DNA of 64,000 nucleotides from Dermacentor variabilis (GCF_050947875.1 NC_134570.1:230501265-230565264), one strand, 5' to 3'; shown: positions 1 through 11,299, numbered from the stretch's first letter. Notes: generated by a model from the sequence alone, not told the origin. Program-made: numbers and translations.

Positions 1-1108
1 GTCTCAGACAGCACAAGTTATTCCTTCCACATAAGCATGATAGGTGCACAGATGCGATTGCTCTCTGAGCCTGCATCAGGCACACGACGAACCCCATGCA
101 ACTTTCATGGGTGTGTGTCGTACAACTGTCCATAGGTTAGAGCAGCCATTTTCATGTTAGCACATTCGCATGAGTATGATCACCAGTGGTGGCATTTTTG
201 CAAAGTTTTGAGTTTTATTACCCACTTCACCATGACACCAGCTCCATGCGACTGTCAAGCCAGCAGTGCAGGCAAGCATCAATGCATTTTCTCAGCTTTC
301 TGCATTCAAGACGACTCCTTTCTGCCACAAATGAATGAGCATAACAAGCAAGCATTCTGATCCTCCCACACAATTACTATACAAGTAAGGTGTTGCACTG
401 GCAAAAAGTGCAGCACAAGAACTTGTACTCGCGACTTCTGTTTGGTGCACTCTTAAACTGATGGCCAACTGCAACGAAATTTTTGAACACATAAAAAGCC
501 TAGTTTTAGGCGACTTAGGTATAGGCACTCTCTCTGCAAAATCTTGCATTCGAAATACAAATGAATGTGCCATGAAAAGCTCACAAACATACACACTTTT
601 GCTAAAGAAGCTGAAAAATAAGAAAGGACACCACCATTACTGCTCACTCGAAATGATGCAGAACACAGGACGTTGAGAACCACTATGGCTTCGCAGCAAG
701 ACTTCTAAGATTAGGGAGCGCCCCCTCAACCTGCTGATTATCTCAGAGGCCATGGTCTTGAATATGCATCATATTTGCTAGCTCCCAGGTGCAAGCATCA
801 TCTGCTTAGGCACTATTTAAAGGCTGTTAAGAAAATCAGACAATTACCAGTCTTTTCATTGCTAAACAATCTGGTGTGGTAAGTTACTCAGCATGATGTT
901 ACATTGGGTTGCCAAGCACCCTGAATATAGCGGGACTGCCCTGCTGTTGGGCTGATTCCCTCTGGCTATTTGAACAAACTGGGTAATGTAAATGTAACCT
1001 GTGCCACGGGCACTGATCCTGGCACGTACTGTGCTTGTATTAGCACATTTTGCCCTTACTCATGATCCCAAAGTTCAAGTGCTGACCATATAAATGTCAT
1101 CTATGCCC
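1..1108. other. No gene recognised
   Basis: Short open frames here have no recognisable motif and no splice-flanked exon pattern. No TIR, LTR or tandem repeat was seen. Probably intronic or intergenic DNA. Confidence 0.5.
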
Positions 1109-1504
1109 CTTTGCTGAGACCCTTCTCTCGTATCAAATTCCTTGGGCTTTGCCTTGCTCCTCCTCTCTGCTGGTGAAGCTGAGGTCAACCCTGGACTTAG
1201 GGCTGAAGATGTTCTTATCCTTCTCAGACAGTTCATTGATGACAATGAGGTAAAATTCGAGAATACCACAGCTAGCCTAATGGAAATCAAAAAGGACATC
1301 ACAAACATAAGAGCGCCACTTAGTAGAACTAAACAGAACTTTAGTGGCATCCACGAAATTAGGGATAATGTCTGTGCTGTTCATGGCACAACAAATGACC
1401 TGCTACAACAACCTGCTATAAGCCACTGGCTAAGAGGTAAAAACGAAATCAGGAAAGAAACAATTAATGATAAGTCAAAGGGAAGCTCTCTACTTTTCAA
1501 GTGA
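1109..1504 (+). pseudogene. LINE ORF1 remnant with 2A-like motif
   Basis: An open frame begins upstream of a hydrophobic stretch (FALLLLSA) that runs directly into GEAEVNPGL at about 1170-1198. This resembles the 2A-type ribosome-skipping consensus (D-V/I-E-x-N-P-G-P) found near the N terminus of ORF1 in several CR1/L2-group LINEs. The following residues are polar and could form a coiled coil, as LINE ORF1 proteins often do. The frame stops at 1504, well short of a usual ORF1, and no reverse transcriptase follows, so this is a fragment. The canonical Asp is Glu, the Val/Ile is Ala and the final Pro is Leu, so 2A activity is doubtful. LINE assignment rests on the motif and context only. A chance match cannot be excluded. 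Confidence 0.45.
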
Positions 1505-2208
1505 GATCAGGTCGCCTTACAATGTGTCGTTACAAAGCAGGATACACCAAATAACAAGAAGCTTGTGCTTGCTGCAGTAAAGCTAGGGAAACGATGGAAC
1601 ATGTTTTTGTTAGAATGTTTAGATATCTACTCAGCTGTCGGTTTAGGCTCAGCTGGCCTCCCTGAAGCCCCTGGTTTCAGAGATAGCAGGGGGGAAGTAA
1701 ACACGTCCACAATAGAGATTACTAAAAGGCAACTGGCAGTTCAGGGACAGAAAAGTAGGGGGACTACAAATAACAGAGGCGTACAAAAGCAAGGTTACCA
1801 ATAGTGGTTCAGAAAGTTTGATGCTGGGAATTCCTGGTGAAATCTTTTTTTAAAAATAGATAGGTAGGACATTAGGCAAAATAGAGCAAGAGGTTGGTGG
1901 CACAAACCACCGCCCCATTTTAAAGTGGGTGCTCATAGCACCCATCCATCCATTCGAAGCGCGGTAGAGGAGCCTGGTTACTGCATGATGTGTTTCACAG
2001 CGCTCGTACACACCGGTGTACCATGCATTTCAGAGACCACACATAGCCTTTGCAGCAGTGATCCTAGATGGTGCTGAGTGTTCTTGGGGAATCATGAAAG
2101 AGCAGTCACGCTGCAGTACACGCCTCATATGTAACTCATTTCGGTGATGGCAATATACATTTTGTCACCATATTGATCAAATGCTAAACACATTACTGTT
2201 GGCAGTTA
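1505..2208. other. No gene recognised; possible degraded LINE continuation
   Basis: An open frame at 1565-1804 could be decayed sequence downstream of the ORF1 fragment, but it shows no diagnostic motif. Nothing else is recognisable. Confidence 0.3.
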
Positions 2209-2300
2209 TCGTTCAGTTCAGTTCAGTTTATTGTCCTTAAAGACCCCCAGAGGGAGTATTACATAAGGGGTGGGTTTAACAGCGGTAGTGGTACCGTGAT
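2209..2300 (-). mobile_element. LINE 3' end fragment with AACTG-type tail
   Basis: Read on the minus strand, the sequence GGGGGTCTTTAAGGACAATA is followed by repeated AACTG units. A 3' UTR ending in a short tandem repeat is typical of CR1/L2/Jockey-type LINEs that end in microsatellite rather than poly(A). There is no coding sequence and no clear target duplication. Confidence 0.45.
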
Positions 2301-2725
2301 ATGGGTTCCACCGAATTTTTCATTGTGTAACAGCTTTTTTCCTGCTGTTTTACTTGTGTACATTTGAATGTGTTGGTGGACTTTCATGTTATAATACTGT
2401 ACTTGCCATTTCCGGGATTAAGATGACTGCTTTTCTTTCATATATAATTTTTTTTTGTGCGTTTCGTTATTTATGCTCCTCTAGATCTGTATAAAATTTT
2501 CTCTCGTTGCACCTATTTTAATTATGAATAAGATGTTAAATGTCTCATTAGGCTTTCTTTATAATACTGTACTTACCTTTTATGGAATTGAAATCTCTGT
2601 ATTGTTCTCTCTGTCTTTATCCATTGTTCAGGTGTTCCTTTGCATGACACAGTGATCTTGTATTGCTCCTCTCCGCCTACGTAATGTCCTCTAGGGCCTT
2701 TAGGGTAGTTAAATATGTAAATACG
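2301..2725. other. AT-rich spacer, nothing recognised
   Basis: AT-rich sequence with two similar stretches around TATAATACTGTACTT (near 2390 and 2560). No gene or complete element is visible. Confidence 0.4.
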
Positions 2726-2935
2726 GTTAAACCTCGATTTAACAAAGTCAGCAAAATTGCCAATTTGCTTCCTTTTATCAACATTTCATTGTATTGAAAT
2801 GCAATTCTTTATGCGAGTAAATAGTCGGCAATAGATTTTTTTCTTACACGGAAGGGGCTGCAAAATTTTTCATTTTATCAGGCAATCAAGAAAATCAAGT
2901 TTGAATAAGAAAAGAAAATAATTTTGTGGAATTTG
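2726..2935 (+). mobile_element. MITE copy A (GTTAAACCTCGAT family)
   Basis: Starts with GTTAAACCTCGATTTAACAA and shares an ordered series of blocks with 35243-35485: the terminal motif, GGTCAGTAAAAT-like sequence, TTTGCTT, TTACACGGAAGGG and TTTGAATAAGAAAA. The right terminus is blurred. Terminal sequences of this kind are common in non-autonomous pogo/Tigger relatives. No coding sequence. Confidence 0.5.
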
Positions 2936-3604
2936 AGAGTTACCAATGAAAGATACAGTTTTGTGTCGTGTTGATATCTTTACATCAGTGGTACGAAGTG
3001 AAGCCAGACACACTTTTGCGTCCACTCCGTCCCCGTAGCTGATAGCGTCACCCACAGTAGGACGATGCTATCATGAAAAGCGCTGGCAGCAGGGAGCAAA
3101 AGCTTCGTCTGCCTCCTGCTTCAACATGTCTCTGAAAACACGAGATTAAGCAACCTGCAGTACTGAACACGTGGAAACACAGTGCACATATTGCCACACC
3201 TCGCATTCCCACTCTTTGCACATGTGGCAGATTGCCTCTAAAACAGGATGCACACATTGTGCGTGCACTCAGCCATGCCGATAGCAGCCTAGGCCGCGCT
3301 AAGAGAGGAGACGTGCAACAGCCTACCTTTCCCCTCCCTCTTTCCACCACGGCGCTCACCACGCCACCATTCTTCTTGGATCAATCTCGCAAGCTTCCAT
3401 TTGCACTAAAAGCATACAGTGCGCGGGGCGCAATAGGATCTTATCGCATTTGGACTCGGAACATGATGCTTGTAAGCCTGCTGCTGAAGAAGCACAGGTT
3501 ATTTCTTTAATTTTAGCTCGGGAACCTTGAAATCGGCATTATCCTCCCTTTTGGTCCCTTTAAAGGGAACGGTTGCAATGAAAGGGTAAAGAGATCGCTA
3601 GCGG
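2936..3604. other. No gene recognised
   Basis: Open frames on both strands lack recognisable motifs. No repeat structure was identified before the element starting at 3607. Confidence 0.4.
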
Positions 3605-3606
3605 TA

Positions 3607-4785
3607 CCGTATTTACATGATTGCAAGTCGACTCGAAAGTAAGTTGACCCCGCCCATATCGCGTGTGACAGGGGAAAAAGAAAGGAAGAGCATTCCCGAG
3701 GGCACATTTGATAACGAAATTTTATTGGTAGCTGGCATGGTCACTGGACTACTCGTCTTCACTTGTCTCATTGTCCTCACTAGTGCTGCCATCGTCATCG
3801 CTGCTACGATCTCACAGCACGTCGTCGCCCAGCGAAATCCCACATTTGGCAAATGACTGCACCACAACATCTTGTGGAACAGCAGCCCACGCCGAATGCA
3901 CCCAACCACACCCAGCTATCAGGGAGGCTCTTTTGACAGGTCCAGTTGGCGTAAGTTCGTGGTCTTCTGCCACCAGCCACTTGTTGTACTCGCATCGGAG
4001 CAGGTCCTTAAAAGGCAAAGATCCAGGCTTGTTTCATGACCACGTCACACTTCACGGGCAGGGACCGATCACGCATTTCATTGGCGTATGCTGCAAGCTT
4101 GGCCTACAGCTCCGGAAAGTGTCCGGCGGACTTCAGCCCATGGGAAATTCTTCACTTGCCGTCATAGGTGAAAATTTTGCTTCGCTGCAGTCACCACTCT
4201 TGCACCACCAGTTCAGAAGCATCGAACTTGTGGCCCGCTGTGCAGTGATTCCTTTCTTCAGCGTAAAGGATGGCAGCCCTCTTGAACGCTGCTGTGAACG
4301 CTCGTTGACAGCAGCGTTCTTAACTTGGACTCAACTTACAGTGGACTCAACTTGCGTGTTTAGTGGGCCTGGAGCACACATGCCGACTGAGGAAGCATGG
4401 AAGTAGCTCATAGCCGGCAGTCAAGTCGAACGGGTCAAACTAAGAGCTACAGGGAAAGAGAAACACGTGAGCAGTGTCTGCTCTTCCATCAACTATCGAC
4501 ACCCCCCCATGAGAGTTGTATGCACTGTAAAACTCTCAAAAATGCTGAGAAATACTTCTGAAAAGTGAACAAATGCACGGGATAGTGAAAAGCTACGGGT
4601 AGGGCCAGAGAGCAAACATAAAATTGTAACTATGTTGTAGCTCCCCTGATACTATGGTGTACCAATATCTTGTTGGTCTCGTCTTTTTGGCAGTGCCATG
4701 TTGTGGTTTTGATTGTAAGTTGACTCCCCTACTTCAGATTTTCACATTTTAAAAAATAGGTTGACTTACAATAGTGTAAATATGG
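3607..4785 (-). mobile_element. Internally deleted pogo-type DNA transposon
   Basis: Imperfect terminal inverted repeats start CCGTATTTACATGATTGCAA at the left. The right end, read on the minus strand, starts CCATATTTACACTATTGTAA. TA dinucleotides flank both sides (3605-3606 and 4786-4787), the target duplication typical of Tc1/mariner/pogo elements. Inside, on the minus strand, are the N-terminal DNA-binding part and the C-terminal part of a pogo-like transposase with the catalytic core missing. At 1.18 kb it is a deletion derivative of the kind that founds MITE families. It shares its terminal motif with 42736-43521. Confidence 0.75.
3735..4330 (-). pseudogene. pogo-like transposase remnant, catalytic core deleted
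   Basis: Minus-strand translation from about 4330 gives a Brinker-type/CENP-B-like helix-turn-helix module: FKRAAILYAEERNHC followed by AGHKFDASELVVQEW. A stretch ending in GHFPEL and LPVKCDVVMKQA, as in the second DNA-binding domain, comes next. It is cut by stops at three or more places. Near 4015 the sequence jumps to the C-terminal part: NKWLVAEDHELTPTG, then CGWVHSAWAAVP and FAKCGISLGDD. An acidic Ser/Asp/Glu tail follows near 3740-3800. The DDE/DDD catalytic domain normally between these parts is absent, so this copy could not transpose itself. The family call rests on the order of these motifs. Confidence 0.65.
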
Positions 4786-5056
4786 TATGAAGCCAACGAG
4801 CCTTGCTTGATGAGCGAAGCACAATAGTTGTCAGCGAGGGGTGACTATCACAGGGACTGCACAGAATGCGTAATGCGTAAACGCCCTATTCACCATGCAC
4901 TGCGCACACCATGCCCATTGTGGGAACCTCTTTCCGAGACTGTGGCCAATTGACCAATGTAGGAACCCATTTCAGAGCCAGTGTTTACTTGACAAGAGTA
5001 ACCAAGCCTAAAATGTCGCATTGACAGCTTTCGTTGACGCTGACCCACAATTACTA

Positions 5057-5760
5057 CAGTAAAACCTCGTTAAACCATGCCCGCTTAAACAGTAGTTTCG
5101 TTTTAAATGTAGTAAAGTCAAATCCCCGACTCGGCAGCCATTAAACATAATGCATTTTTTATCCGCATAAACCGTACCAGCTTATTGCGTACGTACGTAT
5201 CAGTTAAATGTAGTGTTCGCACTTTTCATCGCACAATCACAACGGTGCGTCATCCCCATCGGGCAGCCCGACAGAACAACAAGCCTCAGAGCTCAGAGCA
5301 GCCTCCAAGCACCCTGTGCTTTTGCGCACGAAGCCACATCAATATTAACATCATTTCTGCGCCGTGCCATATGGCCATGCCAGAGAGCGTTGTGACGTCA
5401 TGCAAGCTAGGACTTGCGGCATGCCAAAGCTCAGATAAAAAGCACTCGGTGCTCAGCATAGAAAAATTGCACATCGTGCTATCGAAGTTGGCACGAAGAA
5501 GTTGGCACTAGCACACGACAGGGATCCACCATTGACTACGATGTGTGGCATTTGGAATGCGAAGAAGTTGCTTGGCAGTGCTGCTGTGACCGCGAAGAGA
5601 TGTTGGCTACGAGGTTCGACTTTTCGCCATTGTTGCCTCTGTTGTTGCCGAAGTGTCGCCTAATGACAGTGATGAGGACAACACAGAAAGCCACAGCACG
5701 GGCAATTCAGGCCCGACAGTGGCAGAAGCAATTGTGAAATCACTCTTTGCAACTTTCACA
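5057..5760 (+). pseudogene. Degenerate Tigger/pogo-like remnant
   Basis: The left end CAGTAAAACCTCGTTAAACC is preceded by TA, as at pogo-type termini. Further in, one frame reads KKHSVLSIEKLHIV and a shifted frame reads KKLALAHDRDPPLTT then IWNAKKLL. This suggests a CENP-B-type N-terminal helix-turn-helix broken by a frameshift. No right terminal repeat and no catalytic core were found. This could be a very old Tigger copy, and chance resemblance is possible. Confidence 0.3.
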
Positions 5761-6234
5761 TCCTCCTTTGAACCGTTTGTTCCAACGCTTCTCAGTGGCC
5801 AATAAAATGCAATGTTCAACGTGTACGGCAGCCATACGGCAACAAATTTCTTATTGCGAAATACCTTCAGCTGTCAAAAACTTCATGGCACCACGCTGTT
5901 CAACTTTTGCAGTTTCCAATATGTCACGCAACCATGTTGAACCGAATGTATGAGAGTATTACAGAAACTTTATCCTCACACCTGCATGTCACTTTTGTAA
6001 ATGAGACATCCCTCTCTTCTACGCACATGCCTCGCAGATAATGAACGGAACTATTATTGCATGGGGTGGGTAGGCTCACTTTCATTTGACTTGCCCTCGT
6101 ACATTAGAAATGCAAAGATACAATGGGATATACAAATGCAAAGATAGAGCTTGATAAAGGGCAAAAAAGTGTCACTGGAAACAAAGTTCACTGCACGTAT
6201 ACACAAAATCTTCCAACAAGATATTTAAATATAC
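5761..6234. other. No gene recognised
   Basis: Contains a local duplication of ACAAATGCAAAGATA near 6110-6145 just left of the gypsy insertion. Nothing else identified. Confidence 0.4.
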
Positions 6235-6368
6235 TGTTGCAGGAAGAAAGCAGGCCCACGAGTGTAAAACAATGTATATTTACAACTGAGGTTAATGGCG
6301 TTCAGGCAACTGCCAGACTTCGTCTTCCTCTAGTCCAATCCAACTTCTTCCTTCCCTTTACCGTAACA
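6235..6368 (-). repeat. 3' LTR of gypsy #1
   Basis: 134 bp, TG...CA, matching 11166-11299 at all but 4 positions. It lies downstream of integrase in element orientation. Confidence 0.92.
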
Positions 6369-6378
6369 TCACCCTCCC
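6369..6378 (-). other. Polypurine tract of gypsy #1
   Basis: Read on the minus strand, GGGAGGGTGA lies immediately upstream of the 3' LTR, the position of the plus-strand primer for reverse transcription. Confidence 0.6.
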
Positions 6379-6419
6379 GGCGGAGTAGCTCCATCCCGGT
6401 GCAAGTTACAGACCTTCAC

Positions 6420-9400
6420 TTAAGGGGGGACATAGGGCTTCAGCCTGGCGACGTGAACAACATCGCTGGTGACGTTGGGAGGCACTGAAGGCTGACCGAC
6501 TGGAGCGATCTGGTATGTCACATCGGACAGTTGGCGTAAGATCTGGTACGAACCAGAATAACGGGAAAGTAGTTTTTCCGACAAGCCGACGCGACGTGAA
6601 GGCGTCCAGAGAAGGACAAGGGAACAAGGTGAAAAATGAGAGTCTCGGTGCCGAAGGTCGTAGCGTCGCTTTTGAGAAGCTTGCGAGACTGTGAGGCGAT
6701 GACGGGCAACTTCTTGGGCCAGGGCGGCTAAGTCAATAGCATCGCGAGCATAACCAGTGCTGGGTGATTGTACTGCGGAAGGTAGCAACGTGTCAAAGGG
6801 CAAGGTGGGGTCGCGGCCATACAACAGGTAAAATGGTGAAAATCCGGCAGTGTTGTGACGGGACGAGTTGTATGCGAAAGTGCTGTATGGTAAAGCAACA
6901 TCCCAGTCGTGGTGATCGTCGGAAACGTACATGGCCAGCATTTCAGTTAGCGTGCCGTTGAGTCGCTCGGTGAGGCCGTTAGTTTGAGGGTGGTACGCGG
7001 TAGCAATCTGGTGTTCTGTAGAACAGGAGCGGAGCAGATCATAGACAACCTTTGATAAAAAGTAGCGGCCGCGATCCGTCAGCAACTGGTGAGGGGCGCC
7101 GTGGTGCAGGATGATGTCGTATAGTAAGAAGTTGGCGACATCTGTAGCGCAGCTGGTTGGTAGCGCTCGTGCGATGGCATATCTCGTGGCATAATCGGTT
7201 GCTACTGCAATCCATTTGTTTCCTTTGATGGAAATTGGAAAGGGGCCAAGGAGGTCTAGACCCACACGGAAGAAGGGCTCTGTAGGGATATCAATTGGTT
7301 GTAGCAAACCAGTGGGAGGTATAGCAGGCGTCTTCTGACGCCGACACAGGTCGCAAGAAGCGACATAACGGCGCACAGAGCGATAAATGCCGGGCCAGAA
7401 GAAGCGTCGCCGCAGGTGGTCACATGTACGAGTGATGCCCAGATGTCCAGCAGTAGGAGCGTCGTGAAGTTGCTGGAGCATGGCTAGTCGAAGGTGCTTG
7501 GGAACGACTAGAAGGAGCTCTGGGCCTTCTGGACGAATGCTACGACGGTATAAAGTTCCATCGCGCAAGGTGAACATCCGGAGGGACGGGTCATTGGGCG
7601 AGGAGCTTAGGCGTTCCATAAGTGTGCGAAGAACAGGATCTTTGCGCTGCTCGTCGCCAATATGGAGGAAGCCGGAGAGGGATAGAACACTGATGTCTGA
7701 GTCTGCATCGGTATCGTCCGGTTGATCCACGGGATTGCGGGACAGGCAGTCAGCGTCTTAATGCAGGCGCCCTGACTTATACATAATAGAAAATGTATAT
7801 TTTTGTAGACGCAAGGCCCAACGTGCAAGTCGTCCAGTTGGGTCCTTCAAGGAGGAGAGCCAGCAGAGGGCGTGATGATCGGTTGCGACGCAGAAGCTCC
7901 AACCAAAAAGGTACAGCTGAAATTTCGTGACTGCCCGTACGAGCGCGAGACATTCTCTCTCAGTAATGGAGTAATTTCGCTCGGGCGTGGAAAGGTGGCG
8001 GCTAGCGTAAGCGATGACACGGTCTTGGCCCTGTTGACGCTGAGCGAGGACAGCGCCGATGCCATGACGACTCGCGTCAGCTCATACTTCAGTGGACGTA
8101 GAAGGGTCAAAGTGTGACAGAATTGGGGAAGTTGTAAGCCGCTCAATCAGGGTAGAGAGCGCTTTTTCCTGCAGTGGTCCCCAAGAGAAAGAGACTCCTT
8201 TCTTAAGAAGCTCAGTGAGAGGGTGAGTGATGTCGGCAAAATTTTTCACAAATCGCCAGAAATAAGAGCATAAGCCCAGAAAACTACGGACATCGTTTGT
8301 TGAACAAGGTACAGGAAAATTTCGCACGGCGTGAACTTTCTGTGGATCAGGTTGGATTCCGGCGGCGTTTATGAGATGGCCGAGCATGTTAATTTCACGG
8401 CGACCGAAATGGCGCTTGGAGGAGTTTAGCTGAAGGCCAGCCCTGCGAAACACGGAGAGTATGGTTGTGAGGCGCCGCAGATGGCTCTCAAAGTTCGGCG
8501 AAAACACAATCACATCATCGAGGTAACAGAGGCATGTAGACCACTTCAAGCCGCGCAAGAGAGAGTCCATCATGCGTTCGAATGTAGCTGGCGCATTGCA
8601 TAATCCAAAGAGCATGACTTCAAATTGGTACAGACCGTCCGGTGTGACGAAGGCAGTTTTCTCGCGGTCCATCTTATCGACGCTAATCTGCCAATAGCCG
8701 GAGCGGAGGTCAACTGATGAAAAGTATTGGGATCCGTGAAGGCAGTCAAGAGCATCATCAATGCGAGGCAGGGGATAAACATCCTTCTTTGTTACCCTGT
8801 TGAGGTGACGGTAGTCAACGCAGAAGCGCCACGAGTTGTCTTTTTTCATTACTAAGACAACCGGTGATGCCCACGGGCTACTGGAAGGTTCAATGATGTC
8901 CTTGTCCATCATCCTGTCTACCTCGTTCTGTATGATGGCCCTTTCTGTTGCGGAGACACGATATGGCCGCCTATGAATGGGGCTGGCGTCACCGGTGTTG
9001 ATGCGATGCGTGACATCAGATGTCTGGCCAAGTGGACGGTCGTCCAAATCAAAGATGTCCCGATAAGATGACAGGAGGGGACGAAGAGCTGCTGTATGCT
9101 CGGAAGGAAGGTCAGGGGCGATCATCTTAGCAACATCGTCCGTAGGCGTCGAGTACGGAGGAGTGGGTGACAGTGGTCCGTTGGTACTGAGGAAGGATTC
9201 AGAGGTCAAAGAAGAAACTTCAAATTCTTCCAAAGGAGTGATATGCGCTATGGCGATACCGTGTGGCAGCACATGCGACAAAAATCCAAAATTGAGGATG
9301 GGCACGCGAGTGCAGTTTTCACGGATCCGGATTAAGGTGCTCGGCAGGGCAATATTGCACGACAAAGTCACGTCAGTAAGCGGCGACACGACGTACTCGC

Positions 9401-9890
9401 CATCAGGTACGGGAGGACAGGGCGTCAGGATGACATTTGTAGCCGCCTGTGGAGACAGCCTTGCAAACTCAGCAGAACATAAGCGGTGTGAAGCACAAGT
9501 TATTGCGTCGGCAGGAAGCGGCAGATCCAACTGTAAAACAGCTGCATAGAAGTCAATTTGGGCAGGGTGTTTCGAAAGGAAGTCGAGGCCGAGAATTAGG
9601 TCGTGCGGACAGTGTTCGAGGACAATAAATAGAACAACGGTATAATGGCCCCCAATGTCCACACGTGCTGTGCACATCCCAAGGACAGGTGAAGTACTCC
9701 CATCGGCGACTCGCACAATGCCCGGTATGGCGGGTGTCAGAACCTTTTTGAGCCTTCGGCGGACAGCAGCGCTTATAACTCAAAGCTGTGCTCCTGTATC
9801 GACGAGAGATCTAACAGGAACGCCATCAACTTCAATGCCCAATAGGTTTCCACATGTAGGCAGGCTCAACAGAGGATTTGTGGGCCGGGT
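6420..9890 (-). pseudogene. gypsy #1 pol (protease-RT-RNase H-integrase), three stops
   Basis: One continuous minus-strand frame interrupted by stops at 9782-9780, 8084-8082 and 7760-7758. Protease: active-site DTGA just before the first stop, later LILGLDFL. Reverse transcriptase: FCVDYRHLNRVT, FSSVDLRSGYWQI, FGLCNAPATFE and the catalytic YLDDVIVFS box. RNase H follows the second stop: [37 protein letters not shown]. Integrase: an HHCC zinc motif (GHLGITRT ... CDLCRRQK) and catalytic Asp-Asp-Glu in GLDLLGPFP, LLTDRGRYF and LTERLNGTL. It ends with a C-terminal tail (SDVVHVARLKPY). Between stops the frame stays open with conserved residues, so inactivation is recent. Two of the stops could be single transitions from arginine or tryptophan codons. 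Confidence 0.93.
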
Positions 9891-9925
9891 CGGAGTTGCA
9901 GCTTCACCTCCGGGAGCTGCACCGC

Positions 9926-11099
9926 CTAGTTTCCTGAAGCGAAGCAACCGGTTGCAGTAGGGGACAAAGAGCGGTGAACGAGAGGCGAACGGGACCTACG
10001 ACCTTGCGGAGACGGGGAGCGGCTGGATCTTGATGGAGCACTGTCGGCGTTGATGTTCCTAGTCGGCGTATAGGGCGAGAAAGTACGATTGTCTGGTACT
10101 TGGCGGTAGTGACTCGGAGACAACCACCGAGGAGGCGACGACCAATGGTTGCGGTAATGACGGGCGGTGTGTCCAATACCGGAGCAATTAAAACAGATGG
10201 GTTTATCATCCACTGTGCGCCAGTCAGCTGGGTTGCAACGGGGTGGCGGAAAGCTTTGCGTCTGGGAGCGAGCGGCCAGAGAAATCTGGTAGGTGTTTGT
10301 ATGGCGGACCGAGCAGAGAGATGGAATGCCCAAACTTGCTATTTCCTCCCGAACAACCGCTTGTATAAGGGAGATAGCGGGCACGCTTTCCCGACAGTCA
10401 GGATGAACTGGAGCTGGAGCCATATTCTCAAGCTCACGGCAAACGATGCGCGTGATATCTTCCGGTCCTGCGGGCTGAACGAACCGCGGCGGGTCTTCGC
10501 AAGAAGATGTCACGGCGGTATTGGGCAATCGGTCGAAAGTTTGAGTGATGCGGCGGCCCTTCGCTTGTTCGAAGCGCCGGCACTCCTTTACAATTGCATC
10601 CACAGTGGCACAATCCTTACACATCAGGAGATTGAAGGCATCGTCTGCAATACCTTTCAGTATGTGACCAATCTTGTCTGCCTCAGTCATGCTGTCATCA
10701 GCCTTGCGACAGAGGGCCAGCACATCCTGTATGTACGACATAGGATTCTGTGGACGTCCGAGCGCGGCACGCAAGTTCTTTTTTTGCTGCCAGCTGACGA
10801 CCAACAGGTCTGCCAAACAGGTCTCGCATTTTTTCTTTGCAGACATCCCAGCTCGTTAGGTCAGCTTCATGTGTGTCGTACCATTGCTTCGCAGTTCCTG
10901 CTAGATAAAATATCACGTTTGCTAGCATCATTGTTGGATCCCACCTGTTGTTGTAGCACCCTCGCTCGTACATTGTAAGCCAGTCCTCGACGTCGGCGTT
11001 GTCCGTGCCACAAAATGTCCCTGGGTCCAGCGGATGAGTGAGGATGACCGTTGGCACGGGCTGCTGAGGCGTTGTCGCTTGTGTCGGTTGATTTGCCAT
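9926..11099 (-). pseudogene. gypsy #1 gag with frameshift and lost zinc-knuckle Cys
   Basis: Gag forms the retrotransposon capsid and nucleocapsid. The chosen start is the ATG at 11099 (MANQPTQATTPQQ). The capsid core reads VEDWLTMYERGC, NVIFYLAGTAKQWY and LRDLFGRPVGRQLAAKK-like sequence. A one-base shift near 10735-10742 moves the reading into another frame (SYIQDVLALCRKADDS), which continues to a Ser/Arg/Pro-rich tail. The single zinc knuckle reads CFNCSGIGHTARHY: the fourth ligand is Tyr instead of Cys. Gag and pol lie in different frames at their junction near 9926, so a ribosomal frameshift may have joined them in the active ancestor. Confidence 0.88.
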
Positions 11100-11144
11100 T
11101 GTGGCGGCAGGTAGATGATGTCCGTTGCGAAGTTCCGTGATTGT

Positions 11145-11162
11145 ACCCTGCACCTTCCACCA
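11145..11162 (-). other. Primer-binding site candidate of gypsy #1
   Basis: On the minus strand, TGGTGGAAGGTGCAGGGT begins three bases inside the 5' LTR. TGG complements the CCA end of a tRNA. The cognate tRNA was not identified. Confidence 0.5.
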
Positions 11163-11165
11163 AAA

Positions 11166-11299
11166 TGTTGCAGGAAGAAAGCAGGCCCACGAGTGTAAAA
11201 TAATGTATATTTACAACTGAGGTTAATGGCGTTCAGGCAACTGCCAGACTTCGTCTTCCTCTTGTCCAATCCAACTTCTTCCTTCTCTTCACCGTAACA
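11166..11299 (-). repeat. 5' LTR of gypsy #1
   Basis: 134-bp partner of 6235-6368. It would carry the promoter in element orientation. No clear TATA box was assigned. Confidence 0.92.

Larger units (their letters stand above)
6235..11299 (-). mobile_element. Ty3/gypsy LTR retrotransposon #1 (5.07 kb)
   Basis: Near-identical direct repeats of 134 bp (6235-6368 and 11166-11299) bound the element. Each starts TG and ends CA, and they differ at 4 positions by my count. Flanking ATAC (left) and ATAT (right) look like an imperfect 4-bp target duplication. Between the LTRs, on the minus strand, lie gag, protease, reverse transcriptase, RNase H and integrase in Ty3/gypsy order, with no envelope gene. 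The LTRs are very short for the family. In-frame stops in pol and a frameshift in gag make this copy non-autonomous. The low LTR divergence points to a fairly recent insertion. Confidence 0.93.

Noticed and set aside
3771..4406. 211-residue plus-strand open frame
   Set aside because: Antisense to the deleted pogo transposase remnant, whose motifs explain the region.
10100..10978. 292-residue plus-strand open frame
   Set aside because: Antisense to gypsy #1 gag, with no motif of its own.
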